Assembly (NCBI RefSeq): GCF_947623445.1
Contig: NC_135242.1
Coordinates: 16,492,001-16,556,000, forward strand
DNA: 64,000 bases
Direction: 5' to 3'
From: Clavelina lepadiformis
Lineage: Eukaryota > Chordata > Ascidiacea > Aplousobranchia > Clavelinidae
The notes beneath the pieces were generated by a model, which was not told the origin of the DNA, ran no database searches, and saw only the letters and a list, made by a program, of their open reading frames with translations. The position numbers were made by a program, and so were the translations under genes. Position 1 is the stretch's first letter. Each line of letters opens with the position of its first letter. This document shows positions 23,901-34,900 of this stretch, one piece after another.

Positions 23901-26900
23901 ACAGTACTGTATATGCAGGATAATTTGTTTGAATATTTACATAAGTTTAATTTAATCAGAAGTCTTTAAATATAGCATACCTATTTTTACATGGTTAATT
24001 TGTAAAACCATATAAAACCGAAATTTTAAAAACATTTGACTGTGCTCAATCGCAGAATTCAATTAGCTTAGCATGTGGATTAGGCCAGTGGTCGGCAACC
24101 TCCGGTCCGTGAGGAGATCGTTACCGGGCCGCATTACTTTTCCATGTCTGTAGTGCAATAGGGTTGTCGTATTTTGTCACCAAGAAAGTATTGGAAATCC
24201 GCGTAAGTTGATTTATCCCAACTAAAGGAGATCATAATGAACGTATTTGTTACATCATAATGTGTAATGGCTGCCACAATATTTTGAATTTTTTGACAGT
24301 TTTTTGAAGGTCGGTCCGCGAAAAAATTTCAGTTTTAAACGCAGTCCACGAAAGGTTGCCGACCACTGGATTAGGCTACAGCTATTAGGCTTGCTATTGA
24401 GATGTTTGAGCGAGCATTTGCTGCAAGAAACTTGTTAAAACTTACATATAAACATAACTTTGTTTCGAATAAGAGTCAAATTTACAAGCATAACAATTTA
24501 CTTTAACCTGTTTCGGGCTACAAGAACAGGAAAATTTGATGGTGGATTAATATAAACACATTATATCTAATTTCTCTTAAATATGAGCAATCTTTCAGGC
24601 AAAAAGAAATCTTTTTAATAATTCGTAGGCCGAAATTTAAGGATCAGATTAACAAATTGGAAACAAATTTTGAGGCCTAAAGTTGATTTTTTGTGAATGT
24701 CTTTTTAAGTACAAATTACAAGCATTTACAAGTTTTTAGTGGTTATGTAAAAAGATATTATGGTTTGTTACAACGTTCCCCCATAACAACTAGTCCTGCA
24801 TGGTTTTCGCAGAACTTTATCTAGATGGGTACTTCGCTTTTGTGATAGTTTTTATGAGTTTACTTGCCAATGTAACAGATGCCAGATGCAGTAAGAAGAA
24901 CGGACTTGGGAAGAATAAATTACCTCATCGAATCCGGTGGAGTATACGTGGATGGTGACGTCATTACCCTGAAAAAGTTTGATGCGTTGCGGAATTATCC
25001 CATAACAATAGGAAGGTCACATTTATACCGATAAAAAGTGCTAAATGTAGGCTATGTCATATTAAGTACATCAACAATGTTATTGCTAAAATTAACTACA
25101 ATTTGCTATCAACCTGCTGTTAAAACTACATATTTTGATAAATAAGCGATAACTTGGACTACCACGTCGATATTTTGCTCTCTTCATATATTGTCAAAAG
25201 CTTTTATATACAAACGCGTGGAACATTTCAGCGCTCCTTATAAGCGCTTACTTTGCTTAATAGTGACAATTCACGTTGCAGCAACTGGTTTTGCCAGATT
25301 GTTTTGAATATACTACTTATATACTTGCGGTGAAATGAAACAAAAAATACCACGGGGCCTTTTCCCTAACTAATTGCCTTTCTGAGATTCCAAGTGTGAG
25401 ACCCTCTACCGCTCTTTCCTTTGTGTCTCTCCAGCAGGCAGCGCTTATAACAGAGCTGTCTTCACTGGTTCGGAGAAGCTTGTGCTAAGAAGCTTGCGCC
25501 GTGGACTAAACCTGTTGAAACCATGGATATTTCTCACACTCGGGCTAAAACAACCTTTCGGGCAGTCAGGTTACCCCTATCCGTGCCCATTCTTTTCTTA
25601 CGCTATGGTCACCCAAACGGCCACAAACGGAATACACGAGTGGATGAACCGCAAGTTGACTTGACTTGTGGTCAATGAAATGTCTTACGTATGGAGGGTA
25701 GAAGCACCTGATGGCGAAAACATCTCTGGCGAATTGCCAGATGAGTTTACCGTTGCCCTTCAACAAACAAAACCAGGCAAAGCTACTGGCCCAGACAACA
25801 TCTGCAGTGAGAACTCATACTGCATGTGGGTCCTGCCATGAAATCGTAGCTGCGTGATTTCCTGTCTTCCTGCTTGCCACACAATAAACTCCTCAGACCT
25901 GAAGAAGAGCTCTAGAAGTTGCGATCTCAAAACCTCAGAAGCTCCTAGGGGACCTACTAGAGCTATCGTTCTATATATCTTGCTATATATATCTTCTATA
26001 TATCTCTTCTAGTGGTCCAGTTCCCTTAATGCTTAATTATGTTTCTTTTCAGGGTTTTAGTTTCTTAGTCCTTCCTTGTCTTCTTCAATCCTCCTAGTCT
26101 TCTAAGTCCACTCTAATCCTTTTAATCCAGTTCAGTCCTCTTAGTTATCTCAAGTTTATTCGTCCTCTCAGTTTTCTTTTAGTGGGTAGCAGTATTTAAC
26201 AAGGCCTGGTTCTGCCACCTTTTTCACCCCGCTTTATCACTTGAGCAAACTATACTGTACAATTGTACATGATCGTGGTTATTACTTTATTTTTGTTTTT
26301 AGGTCATAGAGTACATTAATAACATTGTATAACGTTGTAGATCAACCGCAAGTAAGACGTGTCTTTGCGTGGTATTTGCTGAAAAAGAATCGCATTTCCT
26401 CATGGAATTTCGGAAAAAGTTTCCAGAGCACTTTCAAACTGACTTCCCTTCATATTTTACCACGTGGTATTTGGGAGAGTTTATAAAAGAAAGTAAGGTA
26501 CGTACAAACATCACAAGTATAAAGCTACTCCGCCAAGTGCTACCCCAGCTAATAATAATAGCGTGGAAAAATCAAAAATAAAGTTAACCTTCAGAGTACC
26601 AATTTATATCTTGTTTTTTATTTTGCTATAAACTTGGGTTAACACGATTCATCCACCATCAACTTTGTAATAACAATAATACTTAAAACACTAGAACTTA
26701 GTCGAGTATATATATACAGTAGGTCTATATTAGTAGAAATATAATCACCTTTTTCGACGCGTATGGTGCTGTGGTTATAGAGTAATGTTTTTGGTCAGCG
26801 TTGAAAGGAGTAGTGGGATAAGCCCCCGTTATGGGTTGAAGTAGCATACATGTCATAGGTAAACTGTTGTCTATCTAGTTTAAAATTGGAATAAATTACA

Positions 26901-28572
26901 ATTAACAAGATTTAAATTAAACTTAAAGCAGTACTATTTGCCCATCAACTGTGTCTTCTATTTTTGTATATTAAGAATAGCAACGTTATGATGATATAGC
27001 GTTATTTCATTTCATTAAAATATAGGCGGACAATGATTCTAATTAATTATAATTATTATTATAAGCACCGCAACCCATCCAACTCTCGGTTCGAATGACA
27101 TCACTGTAATATGAAACTGTCCATAAAACAGTATCATCTGCATTATACAATTTGCTTCATGGTAACGCAATACCATGAAACAACTACATTGTATAACCTA
27201 TTTGCTTTCCAGTAAACAATGCCATACATAAGAAAATCATACAGAAATTAACCATTTCACAAGCGTTGTGATATCTAACCACACGCCACTGTTATTCACT
27301 ACACTGCAATTTATTAAATAGGGCATACATATTTTAAACTACAATATTGTTAAAATATCTAACACTGAGTTATACTTAAAAGATTACTCTAGAATCAATC
27401 ACGACGCAAGCATTGTAATAGGTTACCTTTCCATAACCACATTATATAAAATTTTTGTTAAGAACGCACTATTTTAGTAATGCACTATAACCTTAAGCTA
27501 ACCCGTTTATTTGAAGTGGTGGTCGGTTAATTCAAACCACAGACGATTAAACCAACGGAAGGTTAAAACCAAGACAATTCTATACTCAAAGACTCTTCAA
27601 TCCACAGATGTTGGTTGGGGCGTTCTGGGGTTAGTCATCTTGGTTTAATTTGTCCTGGGGTTAGTCGTCTTGGGTTAATTTGTCATGGGTTGAGTTGTCC
27701 TGGGGTTGAACCAACCCGGAACCGTTTTAATAACAAAATAGCGGGTAATGACATTTTATTATCTATTAACCTTACTATCCATTTATCTATCGATGTCACT
27801 TTGTAAGTAATAAGCAATTAAGGTGCATTGCGTGCATGTAAGAAATTTAAGGACAGCTTTTTGAAAAATGATGATCCTTATACAGGTATTCAGTGAGTAC
27901 AGTGAACAAAAGCAAAAGGGTTGCGTATAATAAGTTTGCGTATTATAAGAACTTAGTTTTAACGCATTGTAAGCACAAATTGTTACTTGATTTCAATATG
28001 TAAATGTTTCAACGGATACTCTGTTCCTGTATATTTTTATAAAACAAAATAAGGCAATATAGAACAAAATATGCTACAACGCTATTAGCATATTGCTACA
28101 ACGCTTAACGAACAGAAATAGAAGCCACACTTAAACACCTACCTGCATTCCTAAAACTGGTAAAACATTCGTTACTTGCCTGAAAATGCATTCAAAAATT
28201 TAATAAAAATGTGTTATCTTATAGATTTATATTCATATGGAAGATGCTACAATAAATCGGCCTAACCCCTACGTTTCCTTAGACGGGGTATCATCAACGA
28301 CCGAGGATCGAATAGATATTAGTAATAACTTCTTTCTCCATATTCATCCTAACAAAGCAAAGGGATTTGACGGTTTACCTCCAAAGTGTTTAAAAATGGA
28401 AGATGATGAACTTCGCATTCTGGACACTGTGTATGGTGAAGCTGCAAGAATAGCTCTTTTTGGATCACCTGATCTCATCTTTAAACCAGGAGAAGAAACA
28501 TATGAACAAAAACCTAAAAGAAAGATCAAAGTCTTTTCTTCAGAGTTGAAAATTTACAAGAAAGAAACTTAA
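20920..28572 (+). CDS. Type II membrane DXD glycosyltransferase A (Gly_transf_sug / GT32-like), 5 exons, 374 aa
   Basis: Exons 20920-21322, 23030-23109, 24879-25015, 26341-26497, 28225-28572. The model keeps frame and matches gene B exon for exon. An N-terminal signal anchor (LLLVVGILICWVSF, about residues 10-23) follows a basic start, so a Golgi lumenal enzyme is expected. The catalytic region has PNEVMFIWFAK, KYWERT and EIPCLELIQ, then RRTDLGRINYLIESGGVYVD with the metal-nucleotide-sugar motif D186-G187-D188. The end carries RILDTVYGEAARIALFG. Donor sugar and acceptor cannot be told from sequence. The exon 3 donor (AG|GTCACA) is weak, and the exon 2 end was chosen at FG|GTAAAG to keep phase; a mini-exon there is possible. 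The stop overlaps AATAAA at 28571. The introns are loaded with transposons. Confidence 0.8.
21498..22733. mobile_element. Foldback DNA transposon with subrepeat arms and FLYWCH remnant, in intron 1 of glycosyltransferase A
   Basis: The element is bounded by an exact 8-bp duplication GACTAGCT (21490-21497 and 22734-22741). The termini are inverted (GGTTTGGTGACAGTTAATCA against GGTGTACCGACACTTAATCA). Each arm is a ladder of 12-17 bp units around TAATCAC: 11 in the left arm (to about 21670) and 12 in inverse orientation in the right arm (from about 22540). Between them are a FLYWCH-like minus-strand frame and internal tandem duplications (21985-22030 with 22094-22160; 21768-21800 with 21930-21970). 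A hAT-like terminus (AAGGGTCCGCAACCTAGGG) near 22170 may be a nested fragment. Foldback structure plus FLYWCH suggests a Mutator-like relative; P/Galileo-like is the alternative given the 8-bp duplication. Confidence 0.75.
21711..21899 (-). pseudogene. FLYWCH-type zinc-finger remnant inside the foldback element
   Basis: The minus-strand frame reads VQFSLTSKGNQSVLHKQYEF, then IQWRCKLYQKSRCQARITTE. This gives the order Phe, Gly, Leu, Tyr, Trp-x-Cys and Cys-x-Ala-Arg expected for FLYWCH, a DNA-binding finger found with Mutator-like transposases. The final His-x-His pair is not clear and no catalytic domain follows, so it is a fragment. A second partial copy (TIQWRGKLYQKCRG) lies near 21932-21990. 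Confidence 0.65.
24086..24368. mobile_element. Non-autonomous hAT element with perfect 8-bp target duplication, in intron 2 of glycosyltransferase A
   Basis: The 283-bp element begins CAGTGGTCGGCAACCT and ends with the exact inverse AGGTTGCCGACCACTG. The flanks are identical: GATTAGGC at 24078-24085 and 24369-24376. Eight-bp duplications and CAGTGG termini are hAT hallmarks. No coding sequence; a hAT transposase elsewhere must have mobilised it. Confidence 0.9.
25400..25975 (+). pseudogene. Degenerate LINE (non-LTR retrotransposon) reverse-transcriptase fragment, in intron 3 of glycosyltransferase A
   Basis: Around 25716-25810 the plus strand reads ISGELPDEFTVALQQTKPGK then ATGPDNI. This matches the start of LINE reverse-transcriptase domains, where GKA.GPD.I follows an amphipathic helix. 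Downstream pieces (GPAMKS, LRDFLSS and a proline-rich continuation) can be followed only across stops and frame changes, so it is dead. Clade not assigned. No 3' poly(A) or target duplication recognised. Confidence 0.55.
25975..26200. repeat. TATATC microsatellite followed by a pyrimidine-rich tract
   Basis: TATATATCT units (25972-26010) lead into about 160 bp strongly biased to C and T on the plus strand, with recurring TTAGTCCT and CTTCTTCAATCC-like motifs. It directly follows the LINE fragment inside intron 3 of glycosyltransferase A. Confidence 0.55.
26581..26677. repeat. Dispersed repeat, copy 2 (first copy at 173-272)
   Basis: It shares AAGTTAACC, CTATAAAC, GGGTTAACACG and CCACCATCA in order with the copy at the left of the window. 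It lies in intron 4 of glycosyltransferase A. Confidence 0.5.
27510..27715. repeat. Minisatellite of about 30-bp units beside inverted related sequence
   Basis: From about 27627, units of the form GGGTTAGTCATCTTGGTTTA repeat with a 30-bp period and a half-length unit at the end. The preceding stretch (27510-27590) carries inverse relatives such as GACGATTAAACCAA and AACCAAGACAATTC, so the two sides could fold back. Intronic in glycosyltransferase A. Confidence 0.5.
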
Positions 28573-30614
28573 TAAAATTGTTAGTTCTTTATTGTAAATA
28601 TTGTAAAGCGCTAAGACAATACCTTTAACTACATAAAAATATTCAATTGCTATTCAAATTGAGGTATTCAAGCTCACCATTTTACTTTCTAAGTATGAGG
28701 GCTTTGTTCTATCTAACATTATTTACGAATTGTGGATACTTAAGGCAAAGACCAAAGAAGAAACTTATCTAAAGTAGAATGAAAATATGTATTGCAGGTA
28801 ATATAGGTTCAAATCTATTCCGGCTCAAATATGGATAGATTTGATTTAATTCTTACGTTGATTTAAATGAAGCCTTAATTATACAGAAATGCAATGTGAG
28901 CAACTACCTACTCCTGTAACTTTTGCTTAACTTTTTATTTGCATTTTTCCCTCTGAATTGAATATAAACGAACCTTTTAATACATTTTTATCGAAGGTAT
29001 ATGTTCATTTTAAGTAACAGTGATGATAGTTCAGGTAAATATATTATCTATATTATTGACAAAAATCAAAGTTTTTTTTTGCCTAAAGGCAATCAATAAC
29101 ATGGAATAAAATGTTTATTTTTGAAGTTTTTGTAATTTGCATGTGATATGGCCCATTAATTATAGAATGCCTCATCCTGTTAAGCTGAACATTCACAAGG
29201 CTATGTTTTCTTTTAATTCATCGCATTGTTTGATTATTTCTGTTTCAAAAGGAAGTCTAAATGTAATGCACAGTTTCAAAACAATTTCTTATACTAATCA
29301 GGGTCGTGTAGAGCGCAAATGTGGACCCAAAATTTTGTAAGCTCGTAATTCCTATGCTTTGGGTCACATATTCCTTTATATTATCTCATCAAGAAGACTG
29401 AAATTTATATGACATAGCGAAAATTATTTCTGCAAGCCAAGTTTTCAGTTATTATAACTTATATACTCTGCTCTGCATCTTGTTTGGAGAAATATCGGAG
29501 TTTACTTGTAAACCAGAACTAAATTTAAGAGGCCACATCTCGTCCTTATGGGCATAAACAGGTGCATAAAACTTACGGCGCTGTTGGAATGTAGTCGATA
29601 TAGACTCAAAAATTTGAAAGTATTTCTTTTATAATATCTTTTAACTTTTGTGTTATTACTCTACTACATGATTCTTTTGTGGAAGCGTGACAATAAATGT
29701 GATTTGCAAATGATATATATAGGTCCTATTAAAAGTTGTAAGCCCGGGCAAATTGACTCGCCTGGTCCCCTTCTACAAGAGTCTGTTTATAACATCCTTT
29801 TTAAATCGAGCAAATACTGCAAAACCAAAGTTACCATAAATCAATCTAAGAATAAGACCAAATGACGTAAAAAAAAGTCAATTACTTTGATATTTTGTAA
29901 TCACTCCAAATAATATAAATCAGAAGCTATTCTAGCAAACACTTGTTTTAATGATTCTTAGTAATTTTACTTATAATCTTAATATCTTTCTCAGTTTTCA
30001 AAATAACGTAAATTTAAATGAACTGTTAAAGTATAACCTTTATTTTTCGGAAAAGAATTTTTTAACATTTTATAATAGTTCAAATTTAACAATAGTTTTA
30101 TGTATATATATTATACAGTATATGATTTTTATATAAAGTAATTCAAGTTTAATATAATATTCAGAAAAATGCAAACTTCGTTAAAATTTATTCATTTCTT
30201 GTTAGACATGGAAAATGGTGTTTGTAGTAAAAATAATTTGTATCTATTTGACTTATTAATGCAAAGAACCCCCTTTTTTGTGCCTTTTTCAACTCTTGGA
30301 TATTTTTTCAAAATTTCAATTTATTGTTTAATTTCACTTGGCAAAAACTAAGAAAAAATCATCGATTAAAAGAATTATACATTGACAGAATCATATTTTG
30401 ACAGAAAGACTGTGGGGCGACCCAGAATTTACTTACAATAATTTTACTCAGTAAAAATGACAACATTTTACAACAAAGCTAGAAATAATTAATTATTATT
30501 GGACAATTTTTTCCAGGACTGCGTTTATTATATTAGGTTATACAAAAATGTACTTATATTAAAATTTGTTGTGAAAAAGATCATTTTTCAAATATGACTC
30601 TTTTTACACTATGT
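28573..30614. other. Inter-gene DNA downstream of glycosyltransferase A
   Basis: Very AT-rich sequence with poly(T) runs. Short open frames here have no recognisable domain or splice context. No gene or structured repeat seen. Confidence 0.45.
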
Positions 30615-31424
30615 TATAAGGTACCTGTACCAAATAAGGCCCGGTCCCTAATAAGGCCCATGGCTCATATTTCGCAAACCCGTGCAAATAAATGAAAGAT
30701 TTTGTCCCTACATAAAAACTAATATAAATTCATGATGGTTTACCAGATTTCATCCTTGTCACGTGATCAACCGATCCGCTAGAGCACAACAAAAATTTGA
30801 TATTTGCAGTTAAGGTGGTTTTGTTAATTTAGAAAAAAAGTAAGTGAGAGTTTGGCCGGTTAAATGAACTGTTGTCAGCCGGCTGAAGTTTTCATGTAAC
30901 AACCAACTTAGTATTGAAAAGAATAATGCACTTTTTTTTGCTAAAATTTTTCTGATGATAAAAATGTGACATTTTTTTCGTGGATGCCACATGCGCCTAA
31001 TAAGGCCCATACAAGATGCTTGGCTAATTGATGTCCAGACTTCAAGAGTGGTTCCAGTCATCAGTTGGCAAATTGTTGCAGTTACTTTGATGCGCCTAGT
31101 GGAATCTTTTTAAATGTTTGTACAACTTAAAATGTGAAATTTCTAATAATGTTATATGTTGTCTATTACTATGTTTTGAATCAAAATACTCACAAAATTG
31201 GTGGGCCTTATTAGGAGCCTATGCTCCTAATAAGGCCCATTTTTTGGAATTTTTATTTTCTTTATAAAAAGTTTTTGGGGGGTTGTCAGGTATTGTGGTT
31301 TTAATATGTTGTAGTCATATACCTTCACTAATAGAATACGATTTTTCAGTCTATTCTCATTTATGGTTCTTGAGTTATTTTCAAAAAAGTGTTAGGTGGG
31401 CCTTATTCGGTACAGGTACCTTAT
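30615..31424. mobile_element. Terminal-inverted-repeat element with AATAAGGCCCA motifs, 810 bp
   Basis: The left end TATAAGGTACCTGTACCAAA then TAAGGCCC is repeated inversely on the right (GGGCCTTATTCGGTACAGGT then ACCTTATA), with one difference in about 28 bp. The block GGTACCTGTACC at the tip is itself almost palindromic. AATAAGGCCCA or its complement recurs near 30649, 31000, 31203 and 31230. The exact target duplication is unclear (TA or TATA). A minus-strand open frame at 30810-31061 has no domain I recognise. Superfamily unassigned; pogo-like is possible if the duplication is TA. Confidence 0.7.
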
Positions 31425-31910
31425 ACACTTTTGTTGTTTGTAGCACAACCTACATTTCTATATGAAACTTTACTGCTCTCAGTTAAGCATTGGCGAAGTA
31501 TTGGGCAATCTTTTCCAAAAACTGTAGTCTACTCTTTTAAATGAAAACGGGGCAACAAAGAAAACTGCTAAAAGTGGCGTTTTTAAAGTAACAAAAAGAA
31601 ACTACAAAAAACATATAAGAATGCAAGCGAAAACCTAAAAAGAGAACCTGTTTTTTACCCCATACTACTTCGAAGTACATTTACATAAATTTATTTAAAG
31701 TTATTTAATTTTATTCAGTTTATGTGAAATTATTTGGTTTTACATAGCCTATAGCCTGAGATTTTTACATTTTCATAAAAATTACCAATTTTATTAAAAA
31801 TGTGATATGCATTTTTATTTCAAGAGTTTGTATATGCCTACGAGCTGCATGTGCGATATGAACTTGTGATAAGGAAGCATTTCATTGTAAACACATTTCT
31901 TTTATTATGG

Positions 31911-31916
31911 CCTCCA
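31911..31916 (-). promoter_or_regulatory. Candidate polyadenylation signal for glycosyltransferase B
   Basis: The plus-strand TTTATT reads AATAAA on the minus strand, 12 bp downstream of the gene B stop codon. This close spacing resembles gene A, where AATAAA overlaps the stop. Confidence 0.45.
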
Positions 31917-31927
31917 TTGATATAAAT

Positions 31928-34900
31928 TCAGTCGTTTTCCGAGTCAATCAAGTCACGGATTGAAGGAAATGTGACAAGTTTTCTCTTTTCTTTCATTTCG
32001 AAGATTTTCTCTCCTGGTTTAAAGATGAGATCAGATGATCCAAAAAGAGCTATTCTTGCAGCTTCACCATACACAGTGTCCAGAATGCGAAGTTCATCAT
32101 CTTCCATTTTTAAACAGGCTGGAAACTTACTATGGATTACCCTTCTAGGGTGAATATGAAGAAAATAGTTTTCACTAATATCAATACGATCCATGGTAGT
32201 AGATAATATTCCGTCCTCTTTCACATGCGGATTGGGTCGATTGATTGACGACTCTTCTATACGAACTTCAAACTATCGAAGCACAAAACGTTATGAGACA
32301 TTTTGTGAAAAACTTACCAAAACAAGATATAAATGGATAAAACCGCTCCAGACACTCATAACACCGGAAAACAACAGAATAAACTGATCTACATTGACGA
32401 GCTGTCTATAATTTCAGAAAGAAGTTTTTGTTACAACAAAAAAAAAGAAAATTAAAACTTAGCGCATGCTTTACTGCATGAGCATGATTTTTAATACTCT
32501 ACATGTTGACACCACGCCAAATCCAGCCAATCCGTGTGTTGGACAATTCTGTTTTGGCCAATTCAATCCTTAAACGACGGGTTGAATAAAATTACAATTG
32601 GGCAATATTGATAAACGAACTGGTATTGACTGGGGTTCAACTGGGTAAACAACAAAAGCCTTCTTTTTGTACTGAAAATGTTATACGGTGAAATTGACAA
32701 CTATAGCTATAGCAGCAACTATAACCTACTATAACCTGCACTAGTGAGCTATAGCTCACTGTGCAACAAATTTTCAATTTTGAAAAACTTCAAGAACTAG
32801 TGAGGTTGTACTTTGTAAATTCGGGGGCGCTGATTCCGAATATGGGCTTTATGTTTTACGATCACGTCAAGAATTTTTAAAAAAACATTTTTCCAATATT
32901 ATGCTTGATAATCCTATAAAATGAACATTACACGCATGTCTAATCAGCAAAATTCAAAGGCAAACTAATGTAATCGCTGCTTGGTATCCTTGCAAACCTG
33001 CATGTACTGCTATAAACTAAGTATTGAGTGTTTTTAATTGAAAACTGTGGATGTGATACATGTAGAACTACCCTGGTAGACACGTTCTTTCCAGCAAACC
33101 ATTTGCTAAGTTTCGTACTGCAGTCTAAGCAACAAAAATTGGAGCCCAGTATTCGTCTTGGCCACCAACTGCACATCCGAAGTATGCATAATATGCATAA
33201 TACAAAAGTTTGATTTTATTGCCTAGATTTCTTCTATGTTTATTGAAAGTTACTTTACTGCAGATATAGCAAATTTATCAGCTTTGTTTTTGCAAGATCG
33301 CCGTTATTTAGACATATTTTATACGGTTAATCAAGCAGAATGTATAGGCTATACAGTTAATCCTATAAAAAATTGTGCTTTTTAACTTAAAAATCAACGC
33401 AATAAGTGTTGGACCTTAACTTCAGCAATCATTTAGGCACAAAAACATAAGATAAAAGTGAAACAAAGCAAATAAAAAATTTCAAATGTTACTGGGTAGT
33501 ACCTACAAAAGGCAAATACACACATTTTTGCGAAAATTTAAAATCAAAATTACAAAAAAATGGAGTTCACATTCGTGCTCAGCGCACCGGAAATATCCAA
33601 AACCACCTCTTCGCTCTTTTGAAATTTTTTTTTTGTGTTGCACAGTGACAGTCTATTAACTTTAAGCTAACCTGTGTCAAAGTTCATATCGCAAAAATGC
33701 AACATGATCTAATGACATTAGTAAACCCATATTTTACTAATGTAATTTCCTCGTAGCACTTACACTTGTACTAGCAAACTTTCCCAAATACTTTGTTGTG
33801 AAAAACGCAGGGCGCTTCATTTGGAAATGATATGGAAATTGTTTTCGAAATTCCTTGAGAAAAATAGATCCTTTCTCTGCAAGTATCACACAAACGCACA
33901 CGTTGAACTTTGTTGATCTGAAAAATTAAGAGTTTTCATTGTTGTTCCTGAAAAGAGTTTTACAAAAGTGACAGAAAATTTAGCAACTAAAGTAATGTTA
34001 CCTCATAATATAATATTACTATTGACTATATACATTAAGTAAACATAACCACAACGTTGTCATTCAAAAATTAAATGCATCATTAGTCAGATGTAACAAA
34101 AATCAACCGCTGGCTGAAAAGAAATATCATCTTAATTCCTAAATTATGCTTTGACAATATGTTGGTCATGTTGGCCCATCACGAATTTGATTTATCTTTG
34201 TTACAAGGTAAATTTATATAGAAACGATGAAAATTGCGAAGTTTACTTTCCTTCCTCAAAACGAGATGGCTGAGGAAAGCAACAACTAAGCCTTTTGTCT
34301 GACTTTCTAAAATACTGGAAAGTAGATGTAGGCGAAGCTTTTTAGGACCAACCGTTTTTCTTAAAAGGTAAAAAAAGTTTTTCTATGATTACCAAATTTT
34401 TTTAGAAATATATTCATCATTAGCGTCCACCTTACTTATTAATTTAATTAATCAATTGACTGTACTACAAACTACTCTGATAAAAGATATAAACCATGAT
34501 GAAAAACTTTTAAACTAATCATAAACTAATATAATCTGATACCGCAAATAAATAATGATTAGAACACTCTTTTTGAACGCAGACTACCACGATTTTTGCT
34601 TTATTTCATCAAGTTTTAGTTGTTGCGACTTCACAAAAGTTAGTTGGGAAGACATCATTTCGCCGTTACAAACTAGCACAACAACTTCATTATCGTCAGC
34701 GAAATAGGAAATGAGTTTCCTATCAAGTCTCCCTCATTGCTGGTTCTGTATATTCTAAATTAAAGCTCATACAAGACGCTCTTTGAACAAAATCATCCAC
34801 AGACACTGTGTTTTTATTCTCTATCCTAATATGTTATTGTAACACAGTTCGAGGCTTCCTTATTGTTAGCGAGTATGTGCTACAGCCACGGTATTTATTA

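Noticed and set aside
28344..28529. Minus-strand frame across the last exon of glycosyltransferase A, mirrored at 31971-32153
   Set aside because: It is the antisense shadow of the conserved coding block.
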